Source of the DNA: Pseudomonas syringae KCTC 12500
GTDB lineage: Bacteria > Pseudomonadota > Gammaproteobacteria > Pseudomonadales > Pseudomonadaceae
DNA: 64,000 nt
Direction: 5' to 3'
Assembly: GCF_000507185.2 (NCBI RefSeq)
Contig: NZ_AYTM02000002.1
Coordinates: 4,995,501 to 5,059,500, forward strand
Position 1 is the first letter of the stretch; the number at the start of each line of letters is the position of its first letter. Of the stretch, positions 63,798-64,000 are shown piece by piece. Below the pieces are notes generated by a model. It had not been told where the DNA came from and ran no database searches. It saw only the letters and a list, made by a program, of their open reading frames with translations. Made by a program: the position numbers and the translations under genes.

Positions 63798-64000
63798 ATG
63801 GAATTACCTGCTGACGACAAATTTCTGAAGGCTCTGGCCGTTGCGCTGGTCGACCATTCCAACGGTACGCTCAAGGATATTGCTCAGGCGGCTGGTGTCA
63901 GCAAGGCGACGCTCAACCGCTTCTGCGGTACTCGCGCCAATCTCGTGGAACTGCTGCTCAATCACGCCTCGGACCTGATGAACCAGATGGTTGCCGACGC
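63798..64000 (+). CDS. TetR-family regulator, 3' end outside window
   Basis: Only 67 codons are visible. They contain the TetR helix-turn-helix GTLKDIAQAAGVSKATLNRFCGTRANLVELLLNHAS at residues about 23-58. It is divergent from the adaptor/pump genes, the usual arrangement for a local repressor of an RND system. The ligand-binding part lies beyond the window. Confidence 0.85.
   Translation, partial: MELPADDKFLKALAVALVDHSNGTLKDIAQAAGVSKATLNRFCGTRANLVELLLNHASDLMNQMVAD

Overview
The window looks like chromosomal DNA of a fluorescent pseudomonad, most probably of the Pseudomonas syringae group. This is inferred from GC-rich coding bias, REP/REPIN-type repeats, the gene content and the promoter types. 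It is not proven by a marker gene, since no rRNA or tRNA gene was seen. Most genes are ordinary core or accessory metabolism, with several regulatory sites that can be read directly.

Layout. 1-8.4 kb: a 3'-truncated TonB-dependent siderophore receptor behind a Fur-like box, an atypical NRAMP transporter, a carbon-nitrogen hydrolase, an MFS transporter, two small genes (one DUF1289), a Tat-exported SMP-30 protein and a DUF1206 membrane protein. 8.4-22.5 kb: a signalling block with four chemoreceptor genes (three preceded by sigma-28-like promoters), an orphan periplasmic sugar-binding protein, a non-specific nuclease, DUF6482, RidA, topoisomerase III with a LexA-type box upstream, and an HDOD protein. 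22.6-33.2 kb: a complete C-P lyase operon phnCDEFGHIJKLMNP with a Pho box and candidate PhnF operators. 33.2-45.5 kb: an amidase, an IS3-family element inserted in a palindromic repeat, and an operon for a dipeptide-type ABC transporter plus two M20 peptidases with a divergent LysR regulator. 45.6-47.2 kb: folE2 and a gamma-carbonic anhydrase behind a Zur-type box (zinc-sparing module). 47.3-53.8 kb: a DUF1624 acyltransferase-like membrane protein, then an XRE-cupin regulator divergent from a glnT-type synthetase and three split glutamate-synthase-like subunits (GlxBCD/MgsABC type). 53.8-57.4 kb: a repeat-rich gap and two luciferase-like monooxygenases, one recognisable as SfnG. 57.5-64 kb: a Cache-GGDEF diguanylate cyclase and a TetR/MFP/RND efflux locus in which the RND pump gene is broken by a 2-base frameshift.

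How the genes work together. Phosphonate is imported by PhnCDE, converted and cleaved by PhnGHIJKLM, and finished by PhnN and PhnP. The ABC transporter probably feeds peptides or acyl-amino acids to the two M20 hydrolases. The glnT-glxBCD genes resemble the synthetic half of the gamma-glutamylmethylamide/N-methylglutamate pathway, but the N-methylglutamate dehydrogenase genes are absent here. The chemoreceptors share flagellar-type promoters and feed a core chemotaxis system encoded elsewhere.

The best leads for follow-up are the quasipalindrome-templated frameshift in the RND pump, the repeated GGGAAA-N5-TTTCCY operator candidates at glnT, the GTnTAnAC operators placed inside phnC and phnF, the LexA-type box at topB, the chemoreceptor with a C-terminal sensor-like domain, and the IS insertion in a palindromic repeat.
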